Source of the DNA: Vibrio sp. 14G-20
GTDB lineage: Bacteria > Pseudomonadota > Gammaproteobacteria > Enterobacterales > Vibrionaceae
Length of the DNA: 64,000 nucleotides
Direction of reading: 5' to 3'
NCBI RefSeq assembly: GCF_026241515.1
Contig: NZ_JAPHPW010000019.1
Location: forward strand, 1-64,000
This document shows positions 8,361-17,654 of this stretch, piece by piece (the stretch's first letter is position 1; every line of letters starts with the position of its first letter). The notes below the pieces were generated by a model. It was not told the DNA's origin, did not search any database, and saw only the letters and a program-made list of their open reading frames with translations. The translations under genes were made by a program, and so were the position numbers.

Positions 8361-9227
8361 CTATGGGTTACGCGGAAATTTGTCGAAATCAGGTCGACGC
8401 TTCTCGTTAAATGCGTTTCGGCCTTCTTGGCCTTCTTCTGTCATGTAGAACATCATGGTTGCGTTACCCGCCAACTCTTGAAGACCGGCTTGGCCGTCAC
8501 AGTCTGCGTTTAGTGCGGCTTTCAAGCAACGCAGTGCCATTGGGCTGTGTTGAAGCACTTCACGACACCAACGAACGGTTTCTTTTTCTAGGTCTGCGAC
8601 AGGAACAACCGTGTTCACGAGGCCCATGTCCAATGCTTCTTGAGCATCGTAGAAACGACACAAGAACCAGATTTCACGCGCTTTCTTTTGGCCAACGATA
8701 CGAGCCATGTAAGAAGCACCCCAACCGCCATCGAATGAACCTACTTTAGGACCCGTCTGACCGAACTGAGCGTTTTCAGCGGCAATAGTAAGGTCTGCCA
8801 TCATGTGAAGTACATGACCACCACCGACTGCCCAACCCGATACCGCTGCGATAACTGGTTTTGGACAAGTACGAATTTGACGCTGGAAATCAAGCACGTT
8901 CAGGTGGTGTGTACCTGAATCATCTTGATAACCGCCGTAGTCACCACGGATACTTTGGTCACCACCAGAACAGAACGCCTTCTCACCAAGACCCGTCAAA
9001 ATGATTACGCCAACCTTCTCGTCATAACGAGCATCAGCCAGTGCATTGATCATCTCTTTTACGGTTTGTGGACGGAACGCATTGTGGACTTGAGGACGCG
9101 CAATCGTGATTTTCGCAATACCGTCGTCAGACTTATGGTACTGAATATCTTCAAATTGACTGCTTTCATCGCGCCAGTTAACTGCTGCGTAAAGTTCTTC
9201 TTCTGTGATGCCTACTGTTTTAGCCAT
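8361..9227 (-). CDS. menB: 1,4-dihydroxy-2-naphthoyl-CoA synthase MenB
   Basis: The 288-aa crotonase-fold enzyme closes the naphthoquinone ring on o-succinylbenzoyl-CoA. It is nearly colinear with E. coli MenB, with [33 protein letters not shown] and the C-terminal [14 protein letters not shown]. The frame is open 13 codons further upstream, but that extension (VVVSNRT) is not family-like. I place the start at the ATG of [12 protein letters not shown], which gives the expected length and has GGGA upstream. Another ATG lies four codons before it. Confidence 0.95.
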   Translation of the reverse strand: MAKTVGITEEELYAAVNWRDESSQFEDIQYHKSDDGIAKITIARPQVHNAFRPQTVKEMINALADARYDEKVGVIILTGLGEKAFCSGGDQSIRGDYGGYQDDSGTHHLNVLDFQRQIRTCPKPVIAAVSGWAVGGGHVLHMMADLTIAAENAQFGQTGPKVGSFDGGWGASYMARIVGQKKAREIWFLCRFYDAQEALDMGLVNTVVPVADLEKETVRWCREVLQHSPMALRCLKAALNADCDGQAGLQELAGNATMMFYMTEEGQEGRNAFNEKRRPDFDKFPRNP

Positions 9228-9254
9228 GGTGATTCCCATTGTTCTATTAGAGAC

Positions 9255-9275
9255 CACGACTAACAAATAGTCGTG
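9255..9275. other. intercistronic hairpin between menH and menB
   Basis: CACGACTA and TAGTCGTG form a perfect 8 bp stem with a 5-base loop, in the 102-base gap before menB. No T-run follows, so it is more likely an mRNA processing or stability element than a terminator. Confidence 0.4.
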
Positions 9276-9329
9276 ACGGTGTTGCTCTGCTTTTGATAGT
9301 GCTTGATACGAGAGAATCGCTCAGTCAGA

Positions 9330-10130
9330 TTAACGACGACTGGCGATACATTGGATGATCAGGTTGGAAAACAGCTCAGGTTGCTCAAAATGAACATTAT
9401 GACCAGCGTAATCCACCTGACTATATTCAAAGCCACTATTCTCAGCTAGCTCCATGAATTTACGATCTTTTTCTCCACATACATAATGCAATAAATGCTC
9501 ATGAGATTTCAATGTGGCACGTAAATCCGGTTGCTTAGCCAACGAAGTAGATAACAACATATTTGCTACGGATACTCCAAGGTTACCACTACGCTTTATG
9601 ACCAAAGTTTGTCTTTGCTCATGATTTAGTGAAGAAAAGACGCTTTGTTGATACCAATCGTCTAAAACATCTTCAATCGACTGCTGCGCAAAGCGGACAG
9701 CCCACTGCGTATCATGCACTAACCTTTGTGTTCGTTCTTCATCACGCTCCAGACCAAAGTTGCCGCCTTCAATAATGACTTTCTCTAGGTTGAGCGTTTC
9801 AAAGCAAGGGCTTGTCACCCCATACATGGCGAGCCTGCCTCCCATAGAGTAGCCAATCACCACGATAGGGTAATCTGCAGGGAGGTCATTAAGGGCCAGT
9901 TGAGAAATGATGCACTGAACGATTTTCTTGCAGCAATGATCAAAGCCTACCGGATCAATAAAGCGACTTTGTCCGTGCCCGGGTAAATCTATGCAAAGAC
10001 GAGGAAAATCCTCTAGATATGGATGACATGCGCTCCAATCATCCCCGCTTCCGAGTAAACCATGTAGAAAAACAAGCAAAGGTTTGTCAGAAGATTCCTG
10101 TACAGCTGGGTAATAATTGGAGTAAAGCAT
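9330..10130 (-). CDS. menH: SHCHC synthase MenH (alpha/beta hydrolase)
   Basis: The 266-aa alpha/beta-hydrolase eliminates pyruvate from SEPHCHC to give SHCHC. It has the oxyanion-hole motif FLHGLLGSG near residue 21 and the nucleophile elbow GYSMGG with Ser95. The distal His is in AGHNVHFEQPE. The start ATG lies 9 bases after the menD stop and has AAGGAC at ideal spacing. The low identity typical of MenH makes the operon position between menD and menB important support. Confidence 0.92.
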   Translation of the reverse strand: MLYSNYYPAVQESSDKPLLVFLHGLLGSGDDWSACHPYLEDFPRLCIDLPGHGQSRFIDPVGFDHCCKKIVQCIISQLALNDLPADYPIVVIGYSMGGRLAMYGVTSPCFETLNLEKVIIEGGNFGLERDEERTQRLVHDTQWAVRFAQQSIEDVLDDWYQQSVFSSLNHEQRQTLVIKRSGNLGVSVANMLLSTSLAKQPDLRATLKSHEHLLHYVCGEKDRKFMELAENSGFEYSQVDYAGHNVHFEQPELFSNLIIQCIASRR

Positions 10131-10139
10131 GTAAAGTCC

Positions 10140-11864
10140 TTAGGCTAATGCCTCGGTGAGCATTGAACTGAATTGTTTCAGTAAAGTAGACGCTTGTTCG
10201 GGAGGCGTCTTAACTTCAACGAGCAAGGTACCCTGACCCTGTTCGAAATGTTGTTCGATAATGGTTTGATAGCAATTCAAAGTTTCTGGCGCCGCATAAC
10301 CAAGCTGGAATTGCGCAGCGGCATGTTCGAAACCAAAACCATGGGGCATTTGATATAGAGATTGTTTTTGTTGCTCAGGAACGGGCAACAAATCAAAGAT
10401 CGCACCGCCATCATTGTTGGTCACAACAATCACCATAGGCGTTACATTGTGAGTAAGCAGAGCCAGAGAGTTGAGGTCATACAACAAAGAAGTATCGCCA
10501 ATCAACATCATCAAGGGGTTCTGGTTAGCTTTCACCACACCCGCAGCCGTCGCCACCAAGCCATCAATGCCTGATGCGCCACGATTACTGTAAACTTGAT
10601 TCGCAGATATTGATGACAGCATATCCACCAGCCTTACCATCAAACTATTTCCCACAAATAGCTCTCTGTCTTTAAGTCTAGTCGACAAGTCAACTGCAAC
10701 GCTCAACTCGGTTAGCTGGTCATTATTGGATATTTGCGCCAACGCTAATTGTTGAACCGTATTCGCGATTTCTACCAAAGGTGCAGCCCAACCTGCATGT
10801 TGACCTAACAAGGTAGGTAAATGCTGTTCTGACACCCATAACTCGATATCAGCAACGATATGGGTTTGAGGCAGATGATCTTGGTTGATTCGGTGCGAAT
10901 CTGGTGACACAACAATGTATTGTGATGAGCAGAATGATGAAGCTTGCGACTTTATCCAATGGTTAAGGCGCTTAGAAACAATGCGCTCACCGAACTGAAG
11001 GATGAAATCACATTGGTTGAGTTGCGCTTTAGCTACGTCACTCTGCATCCACAGATCATAATGTTTCCAATCACTTGTGACACCTGATTGAGGATCGCAA
11101 AAAACTGGCCAACCTAATGCTGCGGCAAACTGCTGAGCTCTTGTCGCTTGTTCAATATCTAGCGAACCGAGAATAACCACACCCTTACGCCCAAGGTACT
11201 CACCTAGAGCGATGGGTTGCATGTTCAATTGATTAGGTAAAAACGTTTGGCTGTAACAACTTATTCCCGATTTCCACCCAGCGACACTAGAAGTGTATTC
11301 CGCATACATTTCCGCGCTATTCGCAGAATATAGAGGTTCTGGAAACGGACAGTTGATATGAATCGCACCACCAACATTACGTTGTTTCGCCAGCGCGTTA
11401 TCAACTGATGTCAGTAGCCAGTTCAAAGAAACTTGTGTACTCGGGCTTGGTAGGTTTAAAGTACTTTCAACATGGGAAGAAAAGATACCCTGTTGTTGAA
11501 TCGCTTGATTGGCACCACAGTCGACCAAGTCGATGGGTCTATCAGAGGTCAGCAAGATCAGCTTCTCGCGTGTCAACCCAGATTCAGCCGTCGCAGGAAG
11601 CAAATTCGCCACAGCGGTTCCCGATGTCACAATCACTGCAACCGGCTTATCGCTGGCTTTTGCTAAGCCTAAAGCTAAAAATCCAAGACCACGCTCATCA
11701 AAGTGCGTGTGTAAGGTTAACTTGGGGTTCGCTTCAGCTTCGAGAGTTAACGGCGTTGAGCGAGAGCCCGGTGCAACACAAACATGTTCAACGCCATTGC
11801 GTGCAAGCTCTTCTAATAATGTTTGACACCAAACTCTATTTAATACGGCTTGGTCGTGATTCAT
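10140..11864 (-). CDS. menD: SEPHCHC synthase MenD
   Basis: This 574-aa thiamine diphosphate enzyme adds the 2-oxoglutarate-derived succinyl semialdehyde unit to isochorismate. The N-terminal HVCVAPGSRSTPL block and a ThDP/Mg site, GDTSLLYDLNSL with downstream NNDGGAIFD, are diagnostic. The ATG overlaps the menF stop by four bases (ATGA), which indicates translational coupling. Its length is normal for the family (E. coli 556). Confidence 0.95.
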   Translation of the reverse strand: MNHDQAVLNRVWCQTLLEELARNGVEHVCVAPGSRSTPLTLEAEANPKLTLHTHFDERGLGFLALGLAKASDKPVAVIVTSGTAVANLLPATAESGLTREKLILLTSDRPIDLVDCGANQAIQQQGIFSSHVESTLNLPSPSTQVSLNWLLTSVDNALAKQRNVGGAIHINCPFPEPLYSANSAEMYAEYTSSVAGWKSGISCYSQTFLPNQLNMQPIALGEYLGRKGVVILGSLDIEQATRAQQFAAALGWPVFCDPQSGVTSDWKHYDLWMQSDVAKAQLNQCDFILQFGERIVSKRLNHWIKSQASSFCSSQYIVVSPDSHRINQDHLPQTHIVADIELWVSEQHLPTLLGQHAGWAAPLVEIANTVQQLALAQISNNDQLTELSVAVDLSTRLKDRELFVGNSLMVRLVDMLSSISANQVYSNRGASGIDGLVATAAGVVKANQNPLMMLIGDTSLLYDLNSLALLTHNVTPMVIVVTNNDGGAIFDLLPVPEQQKQSLYQMPHGFGFEHAAAQFQLGYAAPETLNCYQTIIEQHFEQGQGTLLVEVKTPPEQASTLLKQFSSMLTEALA

Positions 11865-13183
11865 GACGCCACACCCAATGGTGGGTGATCAGAAATGAGG
11901 CTGAGTAAAGTCGACATCTTCTTGTTCAGCTCTTGCCACTCATGCTCGGCAACCGATCCCGGCACGATCCCCGCGCCAGCAAATAGCTGTACTTGATCGT
12001 TTACAATCAAGGCACTTCGAATCGCCACGCAGAATTCCGCTCTCTGATGACTGATATAACCCACAGAGCCTGCATACCAACCTCGAGCAAACGGTTCGTG
12101 TTCAAGAATGAAATCCATCGCCTCTTTACGCGGCAAACCCGCTACCGCAGCAGTTGGCTGTAAGGCAGCAAGTAACTGCACACCATTAACGCCAGTATTA
12201 AGCTGAGCATGGATATTGCGCTTAAGATGCTGCACCTTACGCAAACGCACTAGACGAGCGTCTTTTTCAACATCGACTGTTTGAGAGTGAGGAGTGAGAC
12301 GCTCAATGATGTCGTCGACCACATACTGGTTCTCGTTGAGGTTCTTGCTGTCTTGAGAAAGCCAGTTGGCCAGTTCCATATCCTCAGTAGCACTATCTCC
12401 GCGACCAATGGTTCCAGCAAGCGCTTCTGTATCGAGCTCAGTACCGTGTCGGCTATATAAGCGCTCTGGTGTTGATCCAATGAAACTGTGTTTAGAATCT
12501 AGCACCAACATAAAGTGGAAACTGTGGTGATTTTGCAGATAGCTGGCTTTAAGTAATTGAGCTGCGCAAATAGGCGCGTCGAGTTGCAGTGTAGTTTTAC
12601 GCGCTAAAACGACTTTTTTATACTCTTCGTCGCTAATGCCTTTGAGCACTTTATCGACAAGGTTGTCCCATTGCTCTCTTTCTGGAACATGATTGATCTG
12701 TTCAATATGGGCAGACAAAGGCGCCAATATCGCGGCTTCCACAGAAAGCTTATTCAGAGCATTAATAGAAGAAACTCGATCAGGGGACAAATTAACCGCC
12801 AACGACCAAGTATTGTCAAAGCGGATCAATTCAACTTGAGGAAGGAAGAAAAACGACTCCATGCAGCGACGATTCTTTGCGGTGTGCCCGTCAAACGAGC
12901 GTCCACCCCAAATTCGTTGGTCTTCACCAAGAATTGCGTACGCGGGAGCAGGATCAGAAAAAGTGTGCAGTTGACCGAGCGCAACAACCTCTTCACGAGT
13001 GTCGCGCGACTGCCAGTAGAACTTAGGAAAGAGCGGTTGAGCATGAAGCCATTCAATAAATGCAAACGATGGTTTTTGCGTTAGAACTTCAACACAACGA
13101 ACTTCGCTTGCTTGGGCATTTTGTACTCGCTCAATCAAAGCGGAGATAGTTTGTTGGAAATGTGACAAATCGACCTCGTTCAC
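11861..13183 (-). CDS. menF: isochorismate synthase MenF
   Basis: The 440-aa chorismate-binding enzyme converts chorismate to isochorismate and commits it to menaquinone. The C-terminal catalytic domain has KKVVLARKT, FIGSTPERLYSR, EALAGTIGRG, a PTAAVAGLPR loop and the GWYAGSVGYI block. The start is a GTG (13183) with no good ribosome site. An in-frame stop lies a few codons upstream, so no longer start is possible. It is the first gene of the men operon, divergent from alaA. Confidence 0.94.
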   Translation of the reverse strand: MNEVDLSHFQQTISALIERVQNAQASEVRCVEVLTQKPSFAFIEWLHAQPLFPKFYWQSRDTREEVVALGQLHTFSDPAPAYAILGEDQRIWGGRSFDGHTAKNRRCMESFFFLPQVELIRFDNTWSLAVNLSPDRVSSINALNKLSVEAAILAPLSAHIEQINHVPEREQWDNLVDKVLKGISDEEYKKVVLARKTTLQLDAPICAAQLLKASYLQNHHSFHFMLVLDSKHSFIGSTPERLYSRHGTELDTEALAGTIGRGDSATEDMELANWLSQDSKNLNENQYVVDDIIERLTPHSQTVDVEKDARLVRLRKVQHLKRNIHAQLNTGVNGVQLLAALQPTAAVAGLPRKEAMDFILEHEPFARGWYAGSVGYISHQRAEFCVAIRSALIVNDQVQLFAGAGIVPGSVAEHEWQELNKKMSTLLSLISDHPPLGVAS

Positions 13184-13211
13184 ATCTAAATTATTATTAT
13201 ATTAGTTTGAT

Positions 13212-13240
13212 ACTTTATGGGCAGTACCCACTTAGATCAA
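13212..13240 (-). promoter_or_regulatory. candidate sigma-70 promoter of the men operon
   Basis: On the minus strand TTGATC, a 17-base spacer and TAAAGT lie about 30 bases upstream of the menF GTG. The spacer holds a small palindrome, TGGGTACTGCCCA, that could bind a regulator. The spacing is ideal, but both hexamers match the consensus only four of six. Confidence 0.45.
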
Positions 13241-13423
13241 GAATGTACTATATCTTTTCAACATTCCTGTGATTTTAAGCGATCCCACCCCTTTATTCAT
13301 CTTAGTTAATAACCAAGAAAGCGATTAATTAAAATTTAGAAAAGAGTGACAACAAAAAGACCAAACGTGACACTGAAATGCGACATTCATCAGATTTTTA
13401 TTCTATCAAACGCCATTTTGCGG

Positions 13424-13438
13424 TACTTTAATAAAGTA
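13424..13438 (+). promoter_or_regulatory. perfect palindrome in the alaA promoter region
   Basis: TACTTT-AAT-AAAGTA is a perfect 15-base inverted repeat 26-40 bases before the alaA ATG. It lies between TTGCGG and TAAATT, which could be the -35 and -10 boxes (17-base spacer). It is a possible operator; the regulator is unknown. Confidence 0.35.
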
Positions 13439-13464
13439 TTTAAATTAATTTCAGGAAATCGGCA

Positions 13465-14700
13465 ATGCAAAATATCGGGATGTCGTCAAAACTCAACAGC
13501 GTATGCTACGAAATCAGGGGGCCTGTACTCAAACATGCTAAGCGCATGGAAGAAGAAGGGCATAAAATACTAAAGCTTAATATTGGTAACCCCGCCCCAT
13601 TTGGTTTTGACGCCCCTGATGAAATCCTTGTTGACGTAATCCGTAACCTACCGACATCTCAAGGTTACTGCGACTCAAAAGGCATCTATTCAGCCCGCAA
13701 AGCGGTTGTTCAGCACTACCAGAAAAAAGGCCTACGTAACCTTGATGTAGAAGACGTTTACATTGGTAACGGCGCATCAGAGCTTATCGTTATGTCTATG
13801 CAGGCGCTACTGGATAATGGCGATGAAATCTTAGTTCCCGCTCCGGACTACCCACTATGGACAGCGTCTGTTGCGCTTTCTGGTGGTACACCGGTTCACT
13901 ACCTGTGTGATGAAGATGCTGATTGGTATCCAGATTTAGACGACATGCGCGCGAAGATCTCACCAAAGACGCGCGGCATCGTTCTTATCAACCCGAACAA
14001 CCCAACAGGCGCGGTTTACAGCCGTGATTTCCTATTACAAGTTGTTGAGATTGCTCGCGAGCACGGTTTGATCATCTTCGCCGATGAAATCTACGACAAA
14101 GTGCTTTACGACGGTGCAGTACATACTTCAGTTGCAACGCTGGCTGAAGACGTACTAATGGTCACGTTCAACGGCCTATCTAAAGCTTATCGTGTATGTG
14201 GTTTCCGTGGTGGTTGGATGTTCTTAACAGGTCCTAAACACCTAGCGAAAGGCTACGTTGAAGGGCTAGAAATGCTGGCCTCAATGCGTTTGTGTGCCAA
14301 CGTTCCGATGCAACACGCTATCCAAACCGCGCTCGGTGGCTATCAGAGTATCAATGAGCTGATACTTCCGGGTGGTCGACTGCTTGAACAGCGCGACCGT
14401 GCATGGGAACTGATCAACAAGATCCCAGGCGTTTCTTGTGTGAAGCCGAAAGGCGCAATGTACTTGTTCCCTAAAATCGACACCAACATGTACAACATCA
14501 AAGACGATCAGAAGTTTGTACTCGACTTCCTTAAGCAAGAGAAGGTGTTATTGGTTCAAGGTACAGGCTTCAACTGGCCGAAACCGGATCATTTCCGCAT
14601 CGTGACTCTGCCGCACATCGAAGATCTAGAAATCGCGATTGGTCGCCTAGAACGCTTCTTGCAAACTTATAGTCAAGACGACCTTATCGACGCTAAATAA
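13465..14700 (+). CDS. alaA: glutamate-pyruvate aminotransferase AlaA
   Basis: This 411-aa class I PLP aminotransferase makes alanine from pyruvate and glutamate. It is almost colinear with E. coli AlaA (YfbQ), with KLNIGNPAPFGFDAPDEI, INPNNPTGAVYS, FADEIYDK and FNGLSKAYR, where Lys240 holds PLP. AGGAAATCGGCA precedes the ATG at good spacing, which fixes the start. It diverges from the men operon and is followed by a strong terminator. As in enterics, yfbR comes next. Confidence 0.96.
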   Translation: MQNIGMSSKLNSVCYEIRGPVLKHAKRMEEEGHKILKLNIGNPAPFGFDAPDEILVDVIRNLPTSQGYCDSKGIYSARKAVVQHYQKKGLRNLDVEDVYIGNGASELIVMSMQALLDNGDEILVPAPDYPLWTASVALSGGTPVHYLCDEDADWYPDLDDMRAKISPKTRGIVLINPNNPTGAVYSRDFLLQVVEIAREHGLIIFADEIYDKVLYDGAVHTSVATLAEDVLMVTFNGLSKAYRVCGFRGGWMFLTGPKHLAKGYVEGLEMLASMRLCANVPMQHAIQTALGGYQSINELILPGGRLLEQRDRAWELINKIPGVSCVKPKGAMYLFPKIDTNMYNIKDDQKFVLDFLKQEKVLLVQGTGFNWPKPDHFRIVTLPHIEDLEIAIGRLERFLQTYSQDDLIDAK

Positions 14701-14770
14701 ACACAATGAAAGGTGGCTACAATTTACTGTTTTAAAAGACTTTAACTTGTATTCATTCACTTCTATGCTT

Positions 14771-14800
14771 AAAAGGCTCCTGTTTAGGAGCCTTTTTTGT
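14771..14800 (+). terminator. Rho-independent terminator of alaA
   Basis: AAAAGGCTCC-TGTTTA-GGAGCCTTTTTT is a perfect GC-rich stem with a T6 tail, 70 bases after the alaA stop. Confidence 0.92.
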
Positions 14801-14855
14801 ATCCGCTGTCTCGTACTGTTTGAATTAACACAAGATACGAGTGGAGCATTGCTTA

Positions 14856-15015
14856 TACCAATCACAGTAAGTAAGTGTTCAGAAATAGCGCAGGAAAAAA
14901 ACTTGAGAACAAGGCAGGATTTTTTGGTAAGTAGTTATTCTACAATCAAAAATTCTAACAAAGTTATCGAGCTTTTTAACAAGCTAGGATGACCAGTTAT
15001 TTACTACGATTGGTA
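14856..15015. repeat. MITE-like repeat with terminal inverted repeats, just upstream of yfbR
   Basis: A 160-base element begins TACCAATCACAGTAAGTAA. The reverse complement of its other end reads TACCAATCGTAGTAAATAA, so the termini are about 19 bp inverted repeats with three mismatches. It codes for nothing convincing. From memory, very similar elements occur in many copies between genes in Vibrio genomes; that needs a search. The element ends 14 bases before the yfbR ATG, and the yfbR ribosome site (AAAGGA) lies just outside it. Confidence 0.65.
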
Positions 15016-15029
15016 CTAAAAGGACGATT

Positions 15030-15614
15030 ATGAACCAAAGCCATTTTTTTGCCCATCTCGCACGCATGAAGCTGATTCAACGTTGGCCTCTAATGCGCTC
15101 TGTCTCAAGCGAGAATATTTCAGAACATAGCCTACAGGTGGCTTTCGTCGCACACGCTTTGGCGCTCATCAAAAACAAGAAGTTTGATGGTCAGCTTAAC
15201 CCAGAGCACATTGCTCTGCTTGGCATGTACCACGATACCAGTGAGGTGCTGACTGGTGATTTGCCAACGCCAGTTAAATACTACAACCCAGACATCGCCC
15301 AAGAGTATAAGAAGATAGAAGCCGCAGCAGAACAAAGACTGCTTTCTATGTTGCCAGAAGAGTTCCGAGACGACTTCGCTCCCTTCTTAATATCTGGAAC
15401 CGCGAGTAAAGAAGAGCAAAACATCGTCAAGCAGGCCGACACCATCTGTGCTTATCTGAAATGCTTGGAAGAGCTCAGTGCCGGCAACCATGAATACGAG
15501 CAAGCCAAGCGTCGATTAGAAGAGACACTCGAACAACGCAAAAGCCCAGAAATGGACTACTTTCTCACCACATTTGCTCCCAGCTTCGAATTATCACTAG
15601 ACGAGATAAGCTAG
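15030..15614 (+). CDS. yfbR: 5'-deoxynucleotidase YfbR (HD domain)
   Basis: This 194-aa HD-domain phosphohydrolase removes the 5' phosphate from deoxyribonucleoside monophosphates. Metal ligands are visible in [14 protein letters not shown] and [20 protein letters not shown] (HD pair), with the later Asp in [16 protein letters not shown]. It is near-colinear with E. coli YfbR, and alaA-yfbR adjacency is conserved. AAAGGACGATT precedes the ATG. The MITE-like repeat separates it from alaA, so its promoter may lie in or near that element. Confidence 0.95.
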   Translation: MNQSHFFAHLARMKLIQRWPLMRSVSSENISEHSLQVAFVAHALALIKNKKFDGQLNPEHIALLGMYHDTSEVLTGDLPTPVKYYNPDIAQEYKKIEAAAEQRLLSMLPEEFRDDFAPFLISGTASKEEQNIVKQADTICAYLKCLEELSAGNHEYEQAKRRLEETLEQRKSPEMDYFLTTFAPSFELSLDEIS

Positions 15615-15669
15615 CTGGGTATAAGTTGTTTTTAATTAGCTAAATAAAATCAATTTGATAGGTGCTATT

Positions 15670-17013
15670 TTGAATTCTCTACTCGAACCACCCTTTGTAC
15701 TCGAACAAGAATGGCAGCATCGAAATGACGATGAACATAAAATAAGACGTGACGATCACCGCAGCCCGTATCAGCGTGACCGTGCGCGCGTGCTTCACTC
15801 TGCTGCTTTCCGTCGTCTACAAGCTAAAACCCAGATTCATGGTACTACGGTCAATGATTTTCACCGAACACGCCTTACCCACTCGCTCGAAGCCGCACAA
15901 CTTGGTACCGGCATCGTTGCCCAACTGAAAAAAAAGCAGCCCGAGTTTCGAGACCTATTACCCTCAGACAGTTTGATTGATTCACTTTGCTTGGCTCACG
16001 ACATCGGTCATCCACCTTATGGACATGGCGGCGAAGTCGCACTCAATTATATGATGCGTGACCACGGAGGCTTTGAAGGCAACGCCCAAACGTTTCGCAT
16101 TGTCACACAGCTAGAACCTTACACCGAGCATCACGGGATGAACCTATCTCGACGCACTTTGTTAGGCCTTATTAAGTACCCTTCTCTACTGAGTGAGGTT
16201 CAAGCTAAATTGCAGTCTGAGCCAGTAAAGCATCAACGACAGCTCCGAGCCAAAGATTGGATGCCAGCCAAAGGCATCTACGATCATGATGAAGAGCTGT
16301 TTAACTGGGTATTGGAGCCGCTCTCAAGCTGCGACCAACAGCTTCTCAAACAGAAAAGAAAAGCACACACCGAGCCTCTTGAGCATAATAAGACCAAATA
16401 TAAGTCACTTGATTGTTCGATTATGGAGCTTGCTGATGACATTGCTTATGGCGTGCACGATTTAGAAGATGCGATTGTGCTTGGTTCAGTGACCAAAGCG
16501 CAATGGGTTGAATCTGCTTATCCTCAATTGAAAGAGATGGCCGACCCTTGGATTTGCGAGCACCTAGATTCAATTACCGAAATGCTGTTTTCTGGAGAAC
16601 AATACCGCCGTAAAGACGCCATTGGCGGAATAGTTAATGCGCTACTGACCAGTATCTCGATTAAGCGAGTCGATGCAGGCTTTGAGAATGTGCTTTTGGC
16701 TTACAATGCCGTGCTTGAACCAAGCATGGACGGCACGCTCGAAAAACTGAAACACTTTGTCAGCGAGTTCGTTATTCAAGTGCCACAGGTTCAAGTCATC
16801 GAATATAAGGGTCAACAGATCATCATGGACATGTTTGAGGCATTCAGTGCTGACCCTGAACGTTTGTTGCCACTGCCAATCAAGAAGCAATGGCTACAGC
16901 ATGAAGATGAATCGAGAAAGATGCGCGTGATTACCGATTACATTTCGTCAATGACTGATGATCTTGCACAAAAAATGCATCAACAATTGTTTTCAGCGCA
17001 TACAGAGTTTTAA
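15670..17013 (+). CDS. dgt: dGTPase-like deoxynucleotide triphosphohydrolase
   Basis: The 447-aa HD-superfamily enzyme hydrolyses dNTPs to deoxynucleoside and triphosphate. The N-terminal DDEHKIRRDDHRSPYQRDRARVLHSAAFRRLQ block, RLTHSLEAAQ and CLAHDIGHPPYGHGGE give the H...HD metal site. The later Asp is in LADDIAYGVHDLEDAI. The frame opens at a TTG at 15655. A second TTG at 15670 has AGG seven bases upstream and gives the family-like MNSLLEPPFVLEQEW, so I use it. Two TTG candidates and no ATG make the start uncertain. It is convergent with tapT, 32 bases away. Confidence 0.9.
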   Translation: MNSLLEPPFVLEQEWQHRNDDEHKIRRDDHRSPYQRDRARVLHSAAFRRLQAKTQIHGTTVNDFHRTRLTHSLEAAQLGTGIVAQLKKKQPEFRDLLPSDSLIDSLCLAHDIGHPPYGHGGEVALNYMMRDHGGFEGNAQTFRIVTQLEPYTEHHGMNLSRRTLLGLIKYPSLLSEVQAKLQSEPVKHQRQLRAKDWMPAKGIYDHDEELFNWVLEPLSSCDQQLLKQKRKAHTEPLEHNKTKYKSLDCSIMELADDIAYGVHDLEDAIVLGSVTKAQWVESAYPQLKEMADPWICEHLDSITEMLFSGEQYRRKDAIGGIVNALLTSISIKRVDAGFENVLLAYNAVLEPSMDGTLEKLKHFVSEFVIQVPQVQVIEYKGQQIIMDMFEAFSADPERLLPLPIKKQWLQHEDESRKMRVITDYISSMTDDLAQKMHQQLFSAHTEF

Positions 17014-17045
17014 TTTCTAACTCGTGCTCGTGAAACGGCTTGATC

Positions 17046-17645
17046 TTAATCTAAGTAGTTTCTCTCAAACACGCCCGGCGGCATTTGATTGATTTGAAAC
17101 TGAATCATCTGGTCAAATGCCGTTAGCAAAGGGCTAAAGTCTCGGTCATTTTCTAACAAGCTCAACAGGTGATAACCCGCCTCTACAGTCGAAAGGCTGT
17201 TTTCACTTGGCGCTTTGCGGATTCGGTAATTACCTTTAAGGTCTTTGGGTAGGTGAACAGTTTGCAACCCGTGCAAGTTACTCGACACCTGCCACATCTT
17301 AAATGCCTTCTTCCACGTACCATCCAATAGAATCACACGCATTTTTTTGCTTGGGCATGTTGCAGAATCAACAGATACAGAGTGCTCACTTGGGTACAAA
17401 ATCACGTGTTGGTAACCCTCATCGGCCAGCAACGCGTTCAATTTTTTATTATCTGAAAAGTCTTCACCGACAAACGTCACACTGTTATTTAGAGATAACG
17501 AGAGGATACGCGCCGTTCCCATCGGACGATGCTCTTCTGATGGGTGCTGAAGAATGATAAGCTCAACATTCGATTCGAGTGGTGTAACCCACTGACAAAT
17601 ACAAGCTTTCAAAGCCTTGCTGCATTGGGGGCAATAACGAGACAT
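17046..17645 (-). CDS. tapT: tRNA-uridine aminocarboxypropyltransferase TapT (DTW domain)
   Basis: The 199-aa DTW-domain protein corresponds to E. coli YfiP/TapT, which makes acp3U47 in tRNA from SAM. The N-terminus has a zinc-type Cys cluster (CPQCSKALKACIC). The name-giving DTW-type motif appears as LLDGTWKKAFKMW, followed by the family YRIRKAPSENSLSTVEA block. Its ATG lies only 9 bases from the divergent rrtA start I propose, so its promoter must overlap the rrtA coding region or vice versa. Confidence 0.9.
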   Translation of the reverse strand: MSRYCPQCSKALKACICQWVTPLESNVELIILQHPSEEHRPMGTARILSLSLNNSVTFVGEDFSDNKKLNALLADEGYQHVILYPSEHSVSVDSATCPSKKMRVILLDGTWKKAFKMWQVSSNLHGLQTVHLPKDLKGNYRIRKAPSENSLSTVEAGYHLLSLLENDRDFSPLLTAFDQMIQFQINQMPPGVFERNYLD

Positions 17646-17654
17646 GGATTTAAT

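Noticed and set aside
9228-9266. Longer menB start 13 codons upstream
   Set aside because: The extra residues do not resemble MenB N-termini, and the downstream ATG gives the normal family length.
14747-14992. 81-codon plus-strand frame between alaA and yfbR
   Set aside because: It runs through the alaA terminator and into the MITE-like repeat and has no ribosome site.
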